A stretch of DNA of 24,314 bases from IMG/VR virus record IMGVR_UViG_3300028025_004176, positions 1 through 24,314 of that record, one strand, 5' to 3'. Made by a program: the position numbers and the translations under genes. Source of the stretch: a virus. A model generated the notes under the pieces. That model made no database searches. It was not told the origin of the DNA and saw only the letters and a program-made list of their open reading frames with translations. Shown in pieces: positions 22,883 through 24,314 of the stretch. The first letter of the stretch is position 1, and each line of letters opens with the position of its first letter.

Positions 22883-24280
22883 ATGTCTGCTTTAAACAAG
22901 GCTCATTGGACTTCAGATAACGATGATATCAAGTTATCTATGCCAATCGCCAAAATAGATGAAGAGCGTAGAACCGTTTCTGGATTTGCCACGCTCGATA
23001 ATATTGACAAGCAATCTGACATTGTTCCTACAGATGTTAGCATCAAAGCTTTTGAAATGTTCCGTGGAAATTTAAGAGAAATGCACCAGCCAATCGCTGT
23101 TGGCAAGGTAGTTAATTTTAGACAAGAAAAGTTTTTTGACAAGAGCACAGATAGAATATATAATGGTGTTTATGTAGATGCTTACATTTCTAAGGGTGCT
23201 CAAGATACTTGGGAAAAAGTTCTTGATGGAACTTTAACAGGATTTTCAATTGGCGGAGTAATTAAAGAAGCAGAAAATTCTTGGGATGAGAATGTTGAAA
23301 AGACAATTAGAATTGTAAAAGATTATGAACTTCAAGAGCTATCTTTAGTAGACAATCCTGCAAATCAATTTGCAAATGTTGTGTCTATTCAGAAGATTGA
23401 TAAAGATGCTCAAATTGATGGTATAATTGCAAAAGCAGATCTTGAAAATGTCTACTGGTGTGAGAATGACGGTCTCGTCAGACTTTCAGAAGTTGAAGAT
23501 TCAAGTTGCCCTTCATGTGAAGTTAGCATGAAGAATATTGGTTTCGTAGAGACAAAGGATACAGAGAAGGCTATGACAGTTAAGTCACTTTTAAATAAGT
23601 TTATTGGTGTTACAGACCTAGCTAAATCTGATGACGTTTCCGAAACCCCAGAGACTTCAGGCGAAACGTCTGAAACAGCGATTGACAATAATGCGTCAAT
23701 TGTAGAAAACAATATAGAGGAGGAGAACAACGTGTCAGAAGAAAATACAGTAGTAGATGAGACCGTTGAAGAAGTTGCAGCTGAAGAAGTTGCTGCTGAA
23801 GCTCCTGCCGAAGAAACCGTAGAAAAGTCAGTTGACGCAGTTGACGCTGTTGAGGAAACAGTAGTTAAGTCTGCTGATCCAGAAGAAGCACCTGCAGAAG
23901 ATGTTGCAGACGAAGATGCTTCCGATGACGTTGAAGTTGAAAAGTCTGTTGCTGAAGCTAGTGCAACTGATTCTGAGCTTGTAAAAGCTGTTGACGAAAT
24001 TAAGGTTTCAGTAACAGAGGCAGTGAGTGAACTTGTTTCAACAATTAAGTCACTAAATGAAGAGATTGCAGACCTTAAAAAGGGTCACGCCACAGTAGCA
24101 GAAGAAGTTGCTGGAGTAAGAGGCAGTCTTGAAGAGTTTGGAAAGCGTGTAGATGGTCTAGAAGACGATACCGCTGTCCGTAAGTCTGGCGATCTTGGCG
24201 GGATCGTTCAGGGAACAAAAATACAAAAAGGGTCTATGTGGGGTGGACGTTTCCTAAATTCCGCTGACCTATATCATTAA
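22883..24280 (+). CDS. Prohead protease (XkdF/S78-like) fused to scaffold-like C-terminus
   Basis: 465 residues. Residues 15-170 are an XkdF-type prohead protease (Pfam Peptidase_S78_2): IDEERRTVSGFATLDN, NLREMHQPIAVG with H68, GTLTGFSIGG with S122, and LQELSLVDNPAN (150-161). It cleaves capsid and scaffold proteins during head maturation. A small Cys cluster follows (YWCEND, C193; SCPSC, C209 and C212), perhaps a zinc ribbon. Residues 250-340 are strongly acidic and low-complexity with repeated V.KS.D units. Residues 345-425 look coiled-coil (LVKAVDEIKVSVTEAVSELV then STIKSLNEEIADLKKG), a usual scaffold signature. An internal ribosome-binding site and GTG would make the scaffold part alone. 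AGGA precedes the ATG. A capsid-like start follows 24 bases on. Confidence 0.88.
   Translation: MSALNKAHWTSDNDDIKLSMPIAKIDEERRTVSGFATLDNIDKQSDIVPTDVSIKAFEMFRGNLREMHQPIAVGKVVNFRQEKFFDKSTDRIYNGVYVDAYISKGAQDTWEKVLDGTLTGFSIGGVIKEAENSWDENVEKTIRIVKDYELQELSLVDNPANQFANVVSIQKIDKDAQIDGIIAKADLENVYWCENDGLVRLSEVEDSSCPSCEVSMKNIGFVETKDTEKAMTVKSLLNKFIGVTDLAKSDDVSETPETSGETSETAIDNNASIVENNIEEENNVSEENTVVDETVEEVAAEEVAAEAPAEETVEKSVDAVDAVEETVVKSADPEEAPAEDVADEDASDDVEVEKSVAEASATDSELVKAVDEIKVSVTEAVSELVSTIKSLNEEIADLKKGHATVAEEVAGVRGSLEEFGKRVDGLEDDTAVRKSGDLGGIVQGTKIQKGSMWGGRFLNSADLYH
23732..24280 (+). CDS. Possible nested scaffold protein from an internal GTG
   Basis: The GTG at 23732 is codon 284 of the protease gene, in the same frame, and AGGAGG at 23718-23723 lies eight bases before it. 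The 182-residue product would hold only the acidic stretch and coiled coil, without the protease domain. This matches the lambda C/Nu3 arrangement, where a scaffold is made in excess from within the protease gene. The Glu codons (IEEEN) that make up the site could also produce the match by chance, because GAG-GAG codes for Glu. Confidence 0.5.
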   Translation: MSEENTVVDETVEEVAAEEVAAEAPAEETVEKSVDAVDAVEETVVKSADPEEAPAEDVADEDASDDVEVEKSVAEASATDSELVKAVDEIKVSVTEAVSELVSTIKSLNEEIADLKKGHATVAEEVAGVRGSLEEFGKRVDGLEDDTAVRKSGDLGGIVQGTKIQKGSMWGGRFLNSADLYH

Positions 24281-24288
24281 GAGAAACT

Positions 24289-24296
24289 GGAGGTGA
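24289..24296 (+). promoter_or_regulatory. Full-length Shine-Dalgarno before the next gene
   Basis: GGAGGTGA matches the complete 16S anti-Shine-Dalgarno and lies eight bases before the ATG at 24305. It is the strongest site in the window, as expected for a highly made capsid protein. Confidence 0.8.
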
Positions 24297-24304
24297 AATA
24301 AAAA

Positions 24305-24314
24305 ATGACAGAAA
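24305..24314 (+). CDS. Start of next gene, probably major capsid protein (cut by window end)
   Basis: Only ATG ACA GAA is visible. The capsid call rests on position after portal and protease-scaffold and on the full Shine-Dalgarno at 24289. The sequence itself cannot show it. Confidence 0.55.

Overview
This A+T-rich window is part of the late/structural region of a tailed double-stranded DNA phage (Caudoviricetes). The evidence is a portal protein, an XkdF-type prohead protease joined to a scaffold-like tail, a candidate capsid start at the right edge, several fibre and minor tail proteins, and a two-helix holin. ConA/LamG-type tail proteins, C-terminal WNG repeats, the AdoCbl-dependent ribonucleotide reductase and TGnTATAAT promoters would fit a phage of a low-GC (for example freshwater) actinobacterium. 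That host guess is inference only. All genes but one are on the + strand and closely packed, often with TAATG stop-start overlaps. No tRNA, CRISPR array, insertion sequence or attachment site was seen, and no gene-free stretch exceeds about 70 bases.

Layout. 1-3456: the end of a long tail fibre, then a jelly-roll-like tail protein carrying a 22-cysteine insertion. 3467-10354: an accessory island of twelve genes. It holds two tandem copies of a two-gene cassette (a small protein plus a DUF6065-like protein), a GlcNAc-type glycosyltransferase, a zinc-ribbon protein, a DNA methyltransferase with an altered active site, a third DUF6065-like protein, a sugar-nucleotide 4,6-dehydratase-like SDR, a 45-residue Cys-rich protein, a PNKP-type HAD phosphatase and a second glycosyltransferase. 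10387-13074: a fresh promoter and four tail/fibre proteins, the last with two FnIII domains. 13082-15040: a consensus promoter, the holin, a GT-B glycosyltransferase and an unknown gene. 15030-15251: the only - strand gene. 15318-17258: class II ribonucleotide reductase. 17290-20892: a 1200-residue ConA-type tail protein. 20946-24314: a small conserved-looking protein, portal, protease-scaffold and the first codons of the next gene, probably capsid.

How it works together. The right end makes the head (portal, protease, scaffold, capsid). The tail genes build the adsorption apparatus, and the holin begins lysis. The reductase supplies deoxynucleotides. Three glycosyltransferases and a dehydratase lie between virion genes, which suggests glycan modification of the virion or of a host surface polymer. 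This is a hypothesis. The strongest unusual signals are the symmetric cysteine-heptad domain, the tandem cassette duplication with three related DUF6065-like genes, the near-perfect internal ribosome-binding site that would yield a free scaffold from within the protease gene, and the methyltransferase with APPF in place of (D/N/S)PP(Y/F).
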